The notes beneath the pieces were generated by a model. The model was not told where the DNA came from, ran no database searches, and worked only from the letters and a program-made list of their open reading frames with translations. Below are positions 1 through 13,300 of a stretch of DNA of 64,000 nucleotides, piece after piece. The stretch's first letter is position 1. Every line of letters begins with the position of its first letter. Both the position numbers and the translations under genes were made by a program. This DNA comes from Trichoplax adhaerens (lineage: Eukaryota > Placozoa > Uniplacotomia > Trichoplacea > Trichoplacidae): the NCBI RefSeq assembly GCF_000150275.1, contig NW_002060948.1, positions 1,986,251 through 2,050,250 on the forward strand, read 5' to 3'.

Positions 1-301
1 TGTCTTACTCAGCTATTCTCCAGCAACCTGGATTGATGAAAAATTATCTTACTGCCAATAGAATTTTAATGACAGTATACGCCTACAGTATGTATGCATC
101 CAATTATTGTTAATAGCTAGTCAGTCAAGAAATCGTCACCGGAACTGACACAGGCCTACTAAACCCATTTCTACAATAAATACTTAATGAGATTTTTTTG
201 ACATATCCCTATGAATGAAATCCTGGTAATCTAAAACGAAAATTATTCTATCGTATCATGGATGAAACGGTACTTAACTTTGATCATGTTCTAAATTATA
301 G

Positions 302-3300
302 GAATAGAAGATAAGGACCATGCAATTTTAAACGATGATTTACAAATCATCACCCAAAATTCAACAATGTGGTCAGATTATCCACAATCTCATCATCCGG
401 ATGAGATAGAAACGATTACTAAAGAAATCCAGGGTCCTCGCGAGACTGCAAATTACAATCCACAGTTACTTCGAAGAGGTAATTTATCAATTATGATTAG
501 TACCCGTTTTACAGAATACATTGGCATCGTACAATTTCAATTAGTAATACTCAACATTTCTAAGTGATAATATTTAAATTGATGTTTCCTTTTTTAGCTG
601 ACAGCAAAAAAAGCAGAAGAGAGAGAGCACCTAAATTTATACAGTCTGCAGTAGATAATTTTGCACCAGGTGAACAATTCGCCAGCTATTCTGCTAGAGG
701 CCCTAAACCTCCATTCAATTTTAAGCATATCGATCCCACTGAATTACATCAATCAACTACGTCAGCGTCGGTTGGAAAGGACGACCTGCCACAAAACAAC
801 TCAAAGCGTGAAAATAGTAATAGGACATTAACGGAGAATTCTGCTGACGTATCGGCTAAAAAGAGCACTGCTATGTATCCCGGTGACAATAAGCAGATTC
901 TTCAAAATGCTAATCAAAGTGTTACAGGCCAGGATCATGTGTAAGTTACAGTACTCAACGTAACACCTTTAATAGCAATTGGCTCTCTCTTACTGGGGTA
1001 TATAGAGATGGTAGTCTCGTTGAGTTGCATTACGATCCCTTTTACACACATAGTATCATTGAAGCAGTTGGGTAACTTAAATATCCTGAGATCATTTATT
1101 GATTAATTTCAATTGAATAGGAATGGTCATAGCACGCGCCACCGGATCAAAAGACCGCACGACAATCAAAGTGACAAGACTTATGATGGTAAGCGTGCTA
1201 TTCGAAAATCAATGGAGAGCTATCGTCGAGATATGAAAGAAGCCGTTGATGTAAAATCATCTGAGCTTGGCGGTATCACTACTGATATTAAAAATAGATC
1301 AACCAATAGATCAACGGATAAATCATCCAGGAGTTATTCTTCTACAGGTAAAATTGACAAACAGTTCGATCCAGTTTCTGAACAAGCAACAATGTCACCA
1401 TCACGTGTTGAAAATTTGACTTCAACTGGATTATCATCATCAATGGCTGCTCCTACATCCTTTGGAGCTAGTACTTACTCATCTAGTCATGTTAATATAT
1501 TCACTAGCGTTGGCGGGTCTGCAGTTACGCCATCAATACCAATAATGGAGCATCCAAGCAGTTGCTTCAGAGACGAAACCATGAGAAATGTTGGTATTCC
1601 TCATGGTGCTAGTGAACGAGCCGTTGTTGAAGTAGCAGCCGGTTATCATGCAATTCCTGGTCCTATATATATAACCGGTCCATCAATCAGTAGCTACTCT
1701 ACTGGTTCTGCTTTTCCAAGTACTCTTACTACTAGTGGAGTACAAGCTTGGCCGCATGCTGTCGACGCATCTATGTATTACCCTATACAATTTCAGCGTC
1801 AACACCCAGTCGCAAATATGCCTCAATCAAGTGCAGAATCCCTTAGCGGGTCAGCTATACTTAGACGTTCAGTCAATAGTAACACCAGTACATCTGTCAG
1901 TAAAATATCTACTTGTACCGTATTATCAAGTGATACAAATTCTACTTCATCATCTCAAGTTGCGATTGTTACTACATCTGCGGGTGCTAGTCTCCCAGAT
2001 CCTACTGCTATCGCATTAAGTGTTGTACAATCAGCTGTGGCACCATCTCAGATTGAAAATACCGGAGCCATTCCAAATCCCTCTTCTTGGGCTCCTGTAA
2101 GTTGACCATTATGATGAATTGTTTAGAAAATTTTATCAATTATTTGTATTATTAATTGAATATACTATCTTAATTTACAATTTAGATCTTACCGGCTCCA
2201 GGTCGTTATAGGTAATGAAATTATCTTGTTGTGTGTCACTAAGATAGATCTAAGGAGATAATGAATCAAAAATTTTCACATTGGATTAATGTATAATCGT
2301 TTCATTTTTCCAATGTAGTCCATCAGTTCTTGTCAATACCCAGGTAGTTTGCCCTGTTTGTAAAAGATCTTTCAAGTCATCACGCTCGCTAAATGGTCAC
2401 ATGAGGCTTCACGGTGGTTTTGACAAGAATCGGGTATGATTATACAGCATTGTCAGGCACTAATTTTCTTGGTACATTAGTAGTTAGTATTTTATTGACA
2501 TTTCATTCAAAATAGGTACAAAATGATGATGATTCGCGTAAAAGAAAGGCTGAAAATTCTGTAAGGGAAAGAGATAACTCTGGCACAAACTATAATACGG
2601 ATAAATCAAATAACGAAATGAAAGAACTAGATTCTGTGGATGTTCTAGCTGTACGGCAATTGAATACTCGCCCTAAGAGTGCGGCTACCGATACCATGGC
2701 AATATCCAGCAATATATCTGACGCTGATGCAGATCACAAACGTCATAAACCCAAACCGAGACCAGCTCCTTTGGATTTTCATAGCAATATTAATCAAATC
2801 GATAATTCTGGCAGATCATCTAGGCTACGACTGCGATTGGATACAAGTTTAAGCAATAGCGCAAACAGTGGAAGTAGTACTCCACCACCTTATACTCCTC
2901 CTCCTATGTTAACACCGAACCGAAAAAGCAACTACATATTTTCACCAACACTGCTGCATCCTAATTCTTCTGGTGGCGCTTCACAACTTAGACGGCGTAA
3001 GTAAGGTGTTGTATTTTTTTTCCAAATTTTGAACTAAATCTTATGATTACTATTGAATTTTCAGGTACTAGTTCTAGTGCAGATAGTTATGACAGTGAGA
3101 GCTCCGATGATGATGCCGAAAGACTTGTTCCGTAAGTGATATCAAAAGAAATCCATATGATTTTTAATTATATGATTTTTTTAACACTGTGCTATAATGT
3201 TTTGCAGTAAAATTAATGTAGGTGAAAGCTTTCAAGCAGAAATTCCTAGCTATGTTGGAGGTACATTTATTACCACACATATACCACGTTATTCTACAGA

Positions 3301-5039
3301 AGTATTCGATACAGTATCGTTTATTTAATGTTGTTATTTCATTTATAGATACAATAGATGTAACTGCTGAGGAAGACCATGCAGATCGCATTTTTATCTG
3401 TTCAGATGATCTTAATAGAGAGGAAGAAGGTGAAAGTACGTTTTATAGAAATTTTCTTCTTTTGTTATCTATTAATAAAGTTTTATTAATAAATAAAAAG
3501 TTACTTGATACGTGTCAAAATCACAAAAAATGATATACTTGTAATAATGTACACATATAGTTGAAAATTACCTTGAGTTTGCCTGCTCAGATGGTGTGCC
3601 TTTTGGGGGCAGAAATAAAGAATTTGCTTTGCATTGCCTGTATAAAGCTCAAGGAAACGTAAAGGTAAATCTTTAATGCTATCATATTATAATGCAAACT
3701 AATTGGCTCTAAGTACATTAATTGTCATTTCGTCAGCGAGCTCTACGTATGCTTTTACAAATGGAATCCTGGTACAAAGAAACTGATGCCTTTTTAACCT
3801 ATCATTATACAGGTACTCTACTTGCATTTGTAATTCAAGAATTATACTTGGATAAAAAGAGTAACTAAAATGATACTATCTATTATATTTACAGGCAGCT
3901 GCTGTTGGAGCGAAAAAGAAAAGAAAGCGTTTTATGAAGCGTACAGAGAACATCAGAAAGACTTTGTAGCAATTAATAAAGCGGTATCTGTTTTCCCCAT
4001 TTTTAAAATAGAATTTCTTGTTGTATTTATACTAACCTTCAAAATGCAATACTTAGGTTCGAACTAAGACAGTCGAAGAATGTGTTGAATATTATTATTT
4101 ATGGAAAAAGCTCTTCCCTGTGCAGTATCGTCGAAGAACACCTTATGTAATTATTAAAATGCACATGCATAGAAGAAGACATATGGGCTTATAGTGGTCC
4201 ATACTTTAGTGACATTATTTTCAAAAGAGATTGATAATCCATTTTTTCACTAGGAATCGGAGCCTAGTGTTCCCAGGAGAGTGCGTAGAACATATCAACG
4301 TCGCTCTGTGTCCGTGTCTCCTGATACACGAAAAACTGCTGGTGCTGCAAGCAGTGAGAAAAGTAAAAGTGATAACAGTAGTGGCTTGTTCGTGTGTAAC
4401 ATTGGTGGATGTACAGCTGTAAGTGTGTTATGGCACAATAGTAAGATAATAATTTCTATTTTTGAATGTAAGTTCATTGCAATGAAGGAATCTGCTTCTC
4501 TTGTACAGTCTTTTTCGTCGAAGCAGGCTTTAAATGGTCACATCCGTGTCCATGGTGGAAGACTAGTAGCAAAGTTGGTGTAAGTTATTCTTAACGTATG
4601 ATTATAATAATATTAAAGATGCCTACAATTTAATAATGCGTAAAATAATTATATGTTTTATTACATAGTCAGGCAAAGTCTTCAGATTCTCAACCTAACA
4701 AGGTTAGAAGGCCAAAATTTGCACATCGGCGTGAGGATAATGCACAAGGTAACAAAAAGCATAAAACCGGTCCCAAGAGCCAAAAAGTAAACAAAACGCA
4801 AACCAATGGCAATGAGCCAATGTCTTTTATATGTAAAGTTTGTGGAAGGTAAAAAAAATTTATGAACATCGTTTATTAAATGCTTATTTTATGATAGAAT
4901 TTAAATTGTAACTGTGATAATAATAGTCAATATTGTAATTACAATCAGGGAATTTTCCAAACTGAAAAGCCGCAGTGCTCATATGAAAACTCATAAAAGA
5001 GCTGATGATGATTCTAAATCGAAAAAATCTAAAGATTAA
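302..5039 (+). CDS. TRERF1/MIDEAS/ZNF541-type ELM2-SANT zinc-finger corepressor (5' partial)
   Basis: Seventeen exons join in frame: 302-478, 598-940, 1121-2096, 2186-2211, 2319-2433, 2516-2996, 3065-3131, 3208-3260, 3349-3429, 3561-3664, 3737-3812, 3895-3983, 4057-4146, 4254-4418, 4509-4579, 4669-4848, 4949-5039 (about 1060 aa). Domain order is a Ser/Thr-rich N-terminus, C2H2 finger 1 (CPVCKRSFKSSRSLNGHMRL, ending H-x3-H), ELM2 (INVGESFQAEIPSY through EFALHCLYKAQGNV), SANT (WSEKEKKAFYEAYREHQKDF; TVEECVEYYYLWKK), then fingers 2 and 3. Finger 3 carries KLKSRSAHMKTH, a signature I associate with TRERF1/MIDEAS/ZNF541. In that family ELM2-SANT recruits HDAC1/2, as in the MiDAC complex; that role here is inferred. 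Fingers 2 and 3 are each split by an intron. Exon 302 needs one base from an upstream exon, so the true start probably lies left of the window; the ATG at 367 is an alternative start. Confidence 0.9.
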
Positions 5040-6222
5040 TGACATAACCAATGGAAAGCGTTTTATTCATAGTTTACGATGCATTATTTCAATAAGAAGT
5101 ATCAATTGATTACACATTTTGCTCTTTAAATTTTATCGAATCTACGACATGATATTTAACGCAACATATACGTAAATGTATGTCCGTTACTTTGATAGAT
5201 TACAGAAAAATGCCTATCACAATATTTTTAGATCTTGTAGCAGTATGGTAATTTGGTGTAGTATAGACATAAGCAGTATAATTCTTTATCGTTTATATTA
5301 AGGCATCTTATACGAATGAACTCGTACAAAACTAATATTGATTTTATCTTGATTTAATTTTTGTCGATCATATTCTACTACTGTATGTAAAAATATTTAT
5401 ACTACTTACCGGTAGAATCTCATTATCTTATCGAATATTGTCGTAAATAGATTCGAAATTATTCATTATTAAGTTAAAAACTTCGTCGACCACTTTATGA
5501 AAAGAAGATTGTATACCTTGAATTACTTACGGTATTGCAGATACGGATGCAAAATTGCTTGAAATGAAAATGTTTAGACGCTTGGTTTACTGATGTTGTA
5601 GGCCGAAGAAGAGAAGAGAATTTGTAAAAATTGGACATTTATTAATACATTCATTATCCTTTTGAGTACTAAAAATATGGGATACTGAAGCTGCTTCAAA
5701 AGTATCCAAAATGTTGTGTTTCCTTTGCAATGATTGTAATATTTGACTGTATATTCCACTTCTTAAGTTGCCTGATAACATTGTGTGGATTAATTTTCTG
5801 AATGTAAAATATTATCTAGAATACTTACTTGTCATGGCATCATAATTCATATATTCGTATGCTAGTTATCTATACCCTTTACCTGTTTTTCGTTCTTCGT
5901 ATGGTATATATTATATATAGTATGGTATTGGTGATGTATATTGTCATAAATGATAAGTTGATATGAAATACTCTTATAAAATATGTTTGTACACGATGTA
6001 CAGCGATTACTTATGCTTAAAATTTATTCATTATACTCTACTATAGCTTATTATTCGGAATGATTTTAATTTAAAACTGTTTATTTAGGTGCACTTAAGT
6101 GTCATCTAAATTAATAATAGCACTGCCTACCGAGTGCTTATGTTTTCAGGATGTATTTGCATATCTTAAGGTATGGTAATTGTATGACTATCGATATAGT
6201 CGATTTTCTTTTCAATGACATG

Positions 6223-6246
6223 AATAAAATTTCATATTTTAATAAA
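6223..6246 (+). terminator. Tandem AATAAA polyadenylation signals
   Basis: Two AATAAA hexamers lie at 6223-6228 and 6241-6246, about 1.2 kb after the TRERF1-like stop codon. No closer match is as good. Assignment is by position only. Confidence 0.4.
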
Positions 6247-6452
6247 AGTAAATGTACGTTTTGAGCTCCAACTGTCTCAATGTATCCCGTTCATTAAAGT
6301 ATGGTACGAAAATCAAATCAAACAGATATTACTTGACCCATTGCCAAATTGATGTACGTGTATTATTTATGTTGCTTTAAGCACTGTGCAGTGGATGTAA
6401 TTAACTATTGATTGACACAAGAATTGGAAGTTTTATTACTATATTGATATTC

Positions 6453-6458
6453 TTTATT
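6453..6458 (-). terminator. Possible TOMM20 polyadenylation signal
   Basis: TTTATT on the plus strand reads AATAAA on the minus strand. It is the first such hexamer met downstream of the TOMM20 stop, about 490 bp away. A second lies at 6432-6437. Confidence 0.35.
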
Positions 6459-6945
6459 TTTATATTGTTATGATCACAGTATTACATTAACGGGAACTTC
6501 GAAAATCTCATCATGTCGCACACATGGTAGTAAGATCTTTGACTTTCATGCAGAGTTGTTGAATGTATTACAATGAATTTCAAGTTTGTTCACTGCCAGA
6601 AAATAGTACGCAACATCTGCATGCTATAAAGTGATTTATACCGCTAGTGTTGTCACGAGCTATAGTAAAGTTTTTAAAAAATATTACCGAATAAATACTA
6701 TAGCAATAATAACTCCAATATTGTGTGATAGGGTAAGACATGCTGTTATGACCGATTCTATGTTGTGATGTTCATTGAATATTGCCATTAGTACGGTACT
6801 ATTACCTATTTGATCATGTTTCGAAATCCTGAATATGATACAATAGCAAAATCATAGTAAATCGAGCTAAATATATACCACATGAGTTAGAGTGGATTTA
6901 ATAAGCATATAATAATAAAAGACAACAACGTCGGAGCAAAGGCCT

Positions 6946-9421
6946 TTAATCAATTCCTTCAGTTTCCGATCCAGGGGATTGAGGATATCCTTCCTGTAGA
7001 ATAGTAAAAGGCCGAATAATAATAATTACTCTGACTTAATAAAATCACGTTGAAAAAATAGATGGACGAGAAATATTGCATTTGAAGTGTGTCACCGAAA
7101 TTAAAGTCAATAAAAAATGTGAAGTAAACGGGTTACAAGGTGTTTCGATTAGTGTAACAAACCTTTGCCAATTTAGGTAATTCCTCAATTATCATTTGAA
7201 TAACTTCTGGTGGTAGAGCCTGTTGAAACATGCGAAGCATCTGCTGAGGTTGGCCACATACGGAAAGGGCATTAATGAAATGTTTTACAGCAGATTGATT
7301 ATCGCCTAGCAAATAACCATCAAAAATGGAGTTAGACGCAAAATTTAAGCTACTCATCATTAGTCATACAGTATATATTATATATGCAGGTAGGCATGAC
7401 AGCATCAAGTTTCTTTCTTATGTTGTACTGTACTGGTAGCATTGCAAATAGTACAGTAAGTGATAACTATTACCGTACTATGTGTACTGATTATGGCAAT
7501 AAATCCTTAAAAGTATTACGGCAAAGGTGATACTGAATAGAAAAGGTTTCCATGAACATTGAAACATTGCAATTATGATATCTACAAGCAAAGTATCGAT
7601 TCCGCCAAACCTGATCTAACCAATTCTTCTCCAAGGCTAATTTCTCTAATTAAAAATTGTTGCATTGCCTCAGGATCTCTAAAATCGGGGAACTTGGACT
7701 GTAATTATTCAATGAGAAAAAGTATCTTTTGTCAAATGGCTGATTTGAGATAGACCACAACCTTTAATGATTACTTGATACAACTATTTTTATATTTTAA
7801 TCAAAGGATGAAGGTGTCAATTGTAATCTTTTTGAGAGTGTACATTACTGAGTAGTTATTAAAATATTCAGGATAAGAGCATTGAGCAAAGTTAACCATG
7901 AGGTTACAATTACTACTACTGGATATATTTCATACCGCTTCTTTATCTTCAGCCGCCTTCAACTTCTTTTGTTTCTCTCTGTCTGTGAGTAATTTCATAA
8001 AGCAATGGTATCAATTAGATATGTGAAATAGAACTAATAACCCGATTTAATAATATGAAACGTCCTCGTATTACCCTAGCGGTAATTCTATTGATGTCGT
8101 AACATATTGCATTTATTGTGTACTGCATAATCTAGCCCTTGGCAAGATATCAATAATATTATAATCGTTAAAAGATCAGCACTTTTCGCCTTGATATTTA
8201 TCGTCGTAGTATATGCTGTACTATGCAAAAAACACTGTTGCAGCACATGAATGACAGTTAATATGTACTATTGAAGTATTCCAACTGGAAATGCATGTTT
8301 CTCTGCACGTTTGCAATCATAAGCGTTCCAACTTTAGCATCGATCGATTGATTGTACAGTACGTCAAGGACATGTTGGTCTTATATTACAATAGTCAGGC
8401 AATTACGTACAAGTTTAGCGCATATGGGCTACTAAACAGGATATCAAGTGACGATCATTCATCTACAGTTTTGAGTTTTATTCTGCAAACTGGCAGCCGC
8501 TCTTAACTGATCTACACCATACAGTAAGAACTGTAGTATTTACTCCTACTGTAACAACACATTCCTTGTCAGTCAGCAGTGCTTGAATGGAAATAGCATT
8601 TGCAGAATTCAAGCGACGAAAGTAGCTCGAATGGCAGTTATGAAGACAAAAAGAGTAATCGATGACTGGAATCAGGTAATTTAATTGATGTACGTGTAAT
8701 CATCCGCAATCAGTGAATGCGGCGATCAGTCAGTCCCTAGAGTCGTATTCGCAGCTAGCGAGTCTAACTTGCAGCTTGTAGAATCATTTGAAGACTAAAA
8801 GTTGATCTTATGCTGTACAATCCATGATTGCTAAGGATGGACTTTGACGTTAGTCGATCCGTTGGGTAGTATTACAGCTTGACTAAATTGAACGTATGGC
8901 TACTAGTCTAAAGACTTTTAATTCATCTAAATTAATTACATTACTCCATCCATGTCTACGACTGTAAAGCTGGTTACAGCGATGACTTTTGTATCCATCG
9001 TAGGGAAGAAGTGTCTACTATATGCACGCATTTTGCATGGACAATTGCACATATCATCGTTTGCAACCTATACTATGTACAGTAAGTCGATTATCTTGTA
9101 GTCAAAGAGATGGACAGCATTGCATTTACTATCTAACATTGAATAATATGTGTTGTGCTGCTATGGCAGCCTTGGAGAATGATCGATTGACTCATGACTG
9201 TATTCTTATCCAGGGCAGTAAAATCAATCGCCATTGAAAGGTTGGTAGTCGCCTGTGCGCAATGGTATAACACGAGTTTGCAGTGGATCAAACTTACTTT
9301 GCTTGACTTTTTGCCTATACAGCGGATCATTTCGTCTTTTTCTATCGAAATAAATACAGTAGCCAACAAAACATGCCACACCGACACCTGCAGCTACCAT
9401 AAGAGTTTTACTGGAAGGCAT
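6946..9421 (-). CDS. TOMM20: Mitochondrial import receptor subunit TOM20
   Basis: Five exons read on the minus strand: 9421-9298, 7982-7936, 7698-7611, 7305-7163, 6993-6946. They join in frame to 149 aa, close to the ~145 aa usual for animals. The N-terminus has a membrane anchor (TLMVAAGVGVACFVGYCIYF) followed at once by the basic FDRKRR, the signal-anchor layout of TOM20. The cytosolic domain has FLIREISLGEELV, then AVKHFINALSVCGQPQQM and LPPEVIQMIIEELPKL, the family's single-TPR presequence-binding groove. The tail is short and acidic (GSETEGID). TOM20 sits in the outer membrane and hands presequence proteins to TOM22/TOM40. Exon 2 is only 47 nt; its 3' splice site was chosen to keep frame with exon 1. 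Intron 1 is 1.3 kb. The start faces that of PPP2R5, about 900 bp away. Confidence 0.93.
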
Positions 9422-9514
9422 TTTTTTAAAGTTTTGGCAAGGCTATCCTGGACAATTTGCGATACTTTTAGACCTAACTAAACTTCTAGGCGAGCTCGTG
9501 GCCTCTTCTTGAGT

Positions 9515-9525
9515 AAGATGGCGCC
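9515..9525. promoter_or_regulatory. YY1-like AAGATGGCGCC motif in a divergent promoter
   Basis: The word AAGATGGCGCC lies about 95 bp upstream of the TOMM20 ATG, inside the ~900 bp shared 5' region with PPP2R5. It resembles the metazoan YY1 consensus (AAnATGGCGnC), common near start sites of mitochondrial and other housekeeping genes. The surrounding 9480-9560 bases are clearly richer in G and C than their neighbours, as expected for a promoter. Binding is not shown. Confidence 0.45.
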
Positions 9526-9603
9526 GAAGTCCCCTTTAACCGTGGCCTCGTCGTTCCTCTAGCCCGGTATAGTATCATCGATGACGGTAGCAAATTGGAC
9601 GTC

Positions 9604-9750
9604 CGTCAACTATAGTACAGTATAGGAAATTTCGTCCCGTCCAGACCAGTCCACTAGCATACCCGGAACTACAGTACTGCAAGAGATCCTTGTACTGTAC
9701 TGAAGTACTGTAATACTGTAATGATGGCTAGAAATGTACTGTAGACTGTC
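9604..9750. repeat. TACTGTA/GTAC palindromic word cluster
   Basis: Repeated TACTGTA, TACAGTA and GTACTGTACTG words crowd this stretch between the TOMM20 and PPP2R5 starts. The words are self-complementary or nearly so. Similar clusters lie upstream of every other start codon in the window. Confidence 0.6.
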
Positions 9751-10191
9751 GTGTCACACATATCACGTCAGTCAGTAGTCAGTCGTTACGGTCGAAGGAC
9801 TAGGATCGCTAACAGCAGTGCCAGCCTCTATCAAAACATATTGTACTAGGAAAATTGCAGCAGTCCGCGGTCGGTCACGTGGAGTAGGTCAAGGACTTTT
9901 GCTGTTGCGCAGTGACGACTGCGCAGGGGTGACTAGAACTGTCATTCACGATCCTTGGCCAAGCGCTACGGGACAGCGGACGGTGGACAAGCGATTGCAG
10001 GACCTCTAAGGATCCTGGGAAGGCTGAAAAAAGCAAACAATAACAATGCCTCGGGTACAATGGAGGGGGTCCACTAGTGGACAAATACTGTGCCTATGAC
10101 GGTACTAGTCGAAACTTCAAGGGAATAGACTAGCGTAGAAGCTGTAGCGGTGTACTACATCATGATGTTGATGGACAGCACAATACGTACT

Positions 10192-10236
10192 GAACTGAAC
10201 CGTACCGAACTGAACCGCACCGAACTGAACCGCACT
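10192..10236 (+). repeat. Three 15-bp tandem repeats (GAACTGAACCGYACC)
   Basis: Three adjacent copies of GAACTGAACCGTACC / GAACTGAACCGCACC / GAACTGAACCGCACT lie 86 bp upstream of the proposed PPP2R5 start codon. Copies differ by one or two bases. They could be binding sites or simple slippage. Confidence 0.75.
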
Positions 10237-10321
10237 AGCTAAGGCATATTAAACAATCAAAAGGCGATCCATGTAATCTTGGTTAATTAAATATTAAGTT
10301 AACTTAAAATTAAAAAGAAAA

Positions 10322-13300
10322 ATGCCAAATATGATGAAGAAGAAGGTATGAAATAAGCGTTAGAAAGCAGTCAATTTATTTGTTATCATCAAAATTTGGT
10401 CAAAAAAACATGCTTCCAATCCATCAATAGCATTGATTGGTTGGTAGATATCAATAACATTGGTACTGTCGACTTGATTGCTTGCGGTAATGTACATTTG
10501 TTATGATGTAGTTATTAAAAAAATTGGACACCGATCAAGAATGCGGAGTTGATGAAATGAGGCACACATAGGATGCGCGTAGCTTCTGTCTTGAAAGATA
10601 TTTCATCAGCCTATTTTTACATTACATCGTTTGTTGCCTAAGAGAGAAAATGATCACCAAGTTGAAAATGAGGTTCCATTTTATACTACCTTTCTAGCTA
10701 GCTCTACATTCAAATGGGTTGTATAGTACTTGAGTACTGTTCAATGGAGTATGCACAAATGGTGTACTCATGGCACAGCACAGTCTACTCCCGACGTAGT
10801 TTGTAGAAACGTAGAAATGCTCTGTAAACATGCAACTACTGTAACTGTCAAGTGTAGAAGAAAAACTCAACGTACAGTACTCGGTTATCTTCATCAATCA
10901 GTCCGATTAACCTTCCAAAAAATGATCATGCTCAACGATGTAAAGTAGATTGATTTCTTTTCTCTCCTCTGATATTGATCTTTGATTATTATTATTATTA
11001 TTTTTATTATCGTAAACGTTATAGGCAGCGGCTAGTAAGTCGAATAATAGCAGTAAAAGTAACTCTGTTGGTAAAAGCAACTCTGATGTCGATGTAAGTT
11101 TTCGCGCTGTGGTAACTACTTGCTGAGAGCATGCTATTTCTTGATAAGGTCTTTGAGATCATCAATTGCTCTCTCCTTGTTCGACCCTAATCGTCAATGT
11201 AATCCAGATAATTCACATTATCATACTAATAACGTGAAGAGAGTCTCTAGAGGATAGAAAGCCTACTGCAATTGTAACATCTTAGCCAAGAATGCCTATG
11301 CGACTGGATACGTCTACCATAAACAATTGCTTGATCGCTATTCTCTTCGCTATGCACATCTTCAATTCTCTTTTGCAAGTATCCGGCCTGTTCACTCAAC
11401 AAACGATGCTTTAAAGTTTGTACTGTACTGCTCTATACTATTATAGGTTACAAAGCAAATGATCATTACGCAACTAAGAGTCTTCATCATTATAATGGAT
11501 AGATTTTCTATTACACCAATCTCAACGCTGACTAAGTCATCCATTCTAAAATGACGTATAGCCAATCTTGGAGTAAAAATAAATATACTATACGCGTAGA
11601 ATATACCTATAGTACAGTATATCCCCTATTCTAGGATATATCGCTACGTATTGATACTGTATCCTGTGTTATTTTAGCCACAGGATGTAGTAGGCAGTCC
11701 TATCATCTGCGAATGTTGGTATTGAAGAAACAATGATAACTCAGATGTGCATATGCTGTAAAATTATGGTATAAGTTGATAGTTTTTATCCATTTTGATT
11801 CAATGGTAGCATGAGCTGGCATAGCGATCTTCGGTTGCCCAGCTGATTGTGCAATTATTTTTTTTGAACGTGAATTGTATTGAGTCGCTTGTTCCATGCC
11901 AAACTTGAGAGATGCATCAACTTGATAGGAATTTAGTCCACGCAACTGTGTTAGACTGTAGACTATTTTGTAGAAAATCCACTTGATCTATTGCTGTAAG
12001 GTTAGCTTGATAATTCCACGCATATCACTTATAGCAAATATGACATCGATTGCTGCCATACTATTCATTCTAGTCTTGTAGTCCTAGGCTGAGTTCTAGT
12101 TATTGTATGCAGTCAACAACATACTGCAGAAATACAAACTCAATTCTCATCATCACCCGAATACCCATTTTCAGCTATAAATGTTTAATGGGCGAATAGT
12201 AACTGTAAACTCAGCTTACCCTTCATATTAGTTATATATAAGGGCTTGAAGACTCTATTGATAACTTCAATGCTGTCTCTGTTTTTATTCATTCTATACC
12301 GTTCAATAATTTGTTGTAAAGTCTACAAAAATGCGTTACAATACATATTTTACATAGTAGCGACTTTATGTTTAAAAGTGTTCAGATAATTATTAACGTT
12401 GATGAACTGGTTACATCAGGATAACGTAAGATTCAGGTAGACTAAGTTGTTGTTAATCGACCAGATTGCTTTATTTGCATAAGCAGTAAATTAACGATAA
12501 TGTACAACGCCTGCTTCCAATACCTACTTTACAATTCTAGAATATACTTGTAAGCACTACTATTATGTACGTGTTGTTGGATTATCTGCGATTAGTAACT
12601 TGCATAGAGCTTTTAAGGAACTCCAAGACTGTAGTAAGAAAATGACTAGCTCGACAAAGTCAAGTTTGGAACGTTCGTAGTTGAGCTAGGAATCAGGAAG
12701 TCCCAAGAATCGAGTCCATATCAGTTTAGTTTTTAATAGAAGGGCCAGTATGATGAGAGGCATGAATTGATCGTGCTGCACGCACTATTTGCTTTTGATC
12801 GTACAAGCGATGTGAATCCTATGATGGACGTTATTGGCTTTAAGCAACAACGTCTTTACCAAATGTGAATGTCCACATTTAGCTTTTCCTTACTACAGTC
12901 AAATGAGACACCAATGAGATGATTGCTATAAATGGCGACATTGTATGCTGTAAATAACTGGCATGTAGAATATACTCGTGTTTCTATTTTGTAAGCTGTT
13001 TGCTGAAAATACAGTAGCCCGTGCTGCTTGGCTAAATTGAACCGACGATCGTTTGCAATAGTACCGTAGGCTAAAATAAGAATCACTGTGGAGTGTTTGC
13101 ATGCATTTTCACAGTAGCATGGACTGGGATCAATTCTGTATTCGGGAGGTAGAAAAGAGTGCTCAACCTACTGTAGCCGTAGTAGCTGATGAAGTTTTGT
13201 TAGAATCCTCTTTCTACATGATGTTTTTTTACTGCAACTTAGGAGGTCTCCAGTTTTGTTGAGTCGAGTTATCGTTATCGAAAGTAGAGCCTTGCATTTT

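Larger units (their letters stand above)
5040..6945. other. Shared 3' region between two convergent genes
   Basis: No coding signal is visible. The stretch probably holds the 3' UTRs of the TRERF1-like gene (+) and TOMM20 (-). AATAAA occurs on the plus strand at 6223 and 6241. TTTATT (AATAAA on the minus strand) occurs at 6432 and 6453. The two transcripts may therefore end within about 200 bp of each other. Confidence 0.5.
9422..10321. promoter_or_regulatory. Divergent 5' region of TOMM20 and PPP2R5
   Basis: No gene is seen here. The stretch holds a GC-richer block (9480-9560), a cluster of TACTGTA/GTAC palindromic words (9604-9750), ORFs open on both strands at 9818-10084 without family resemblance, and three 15-bp repeats (10192-10236). 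It probably contains both promoters. Confidence 0.45.

Noticed and set aside
9818-10084. Overlapping ORFs on both strands near the PPP2R5 start
   Set aside because: Both are short, lack similarity, and lie in a divergent promoter region that is GC-richer and so has fewer stops by chance.
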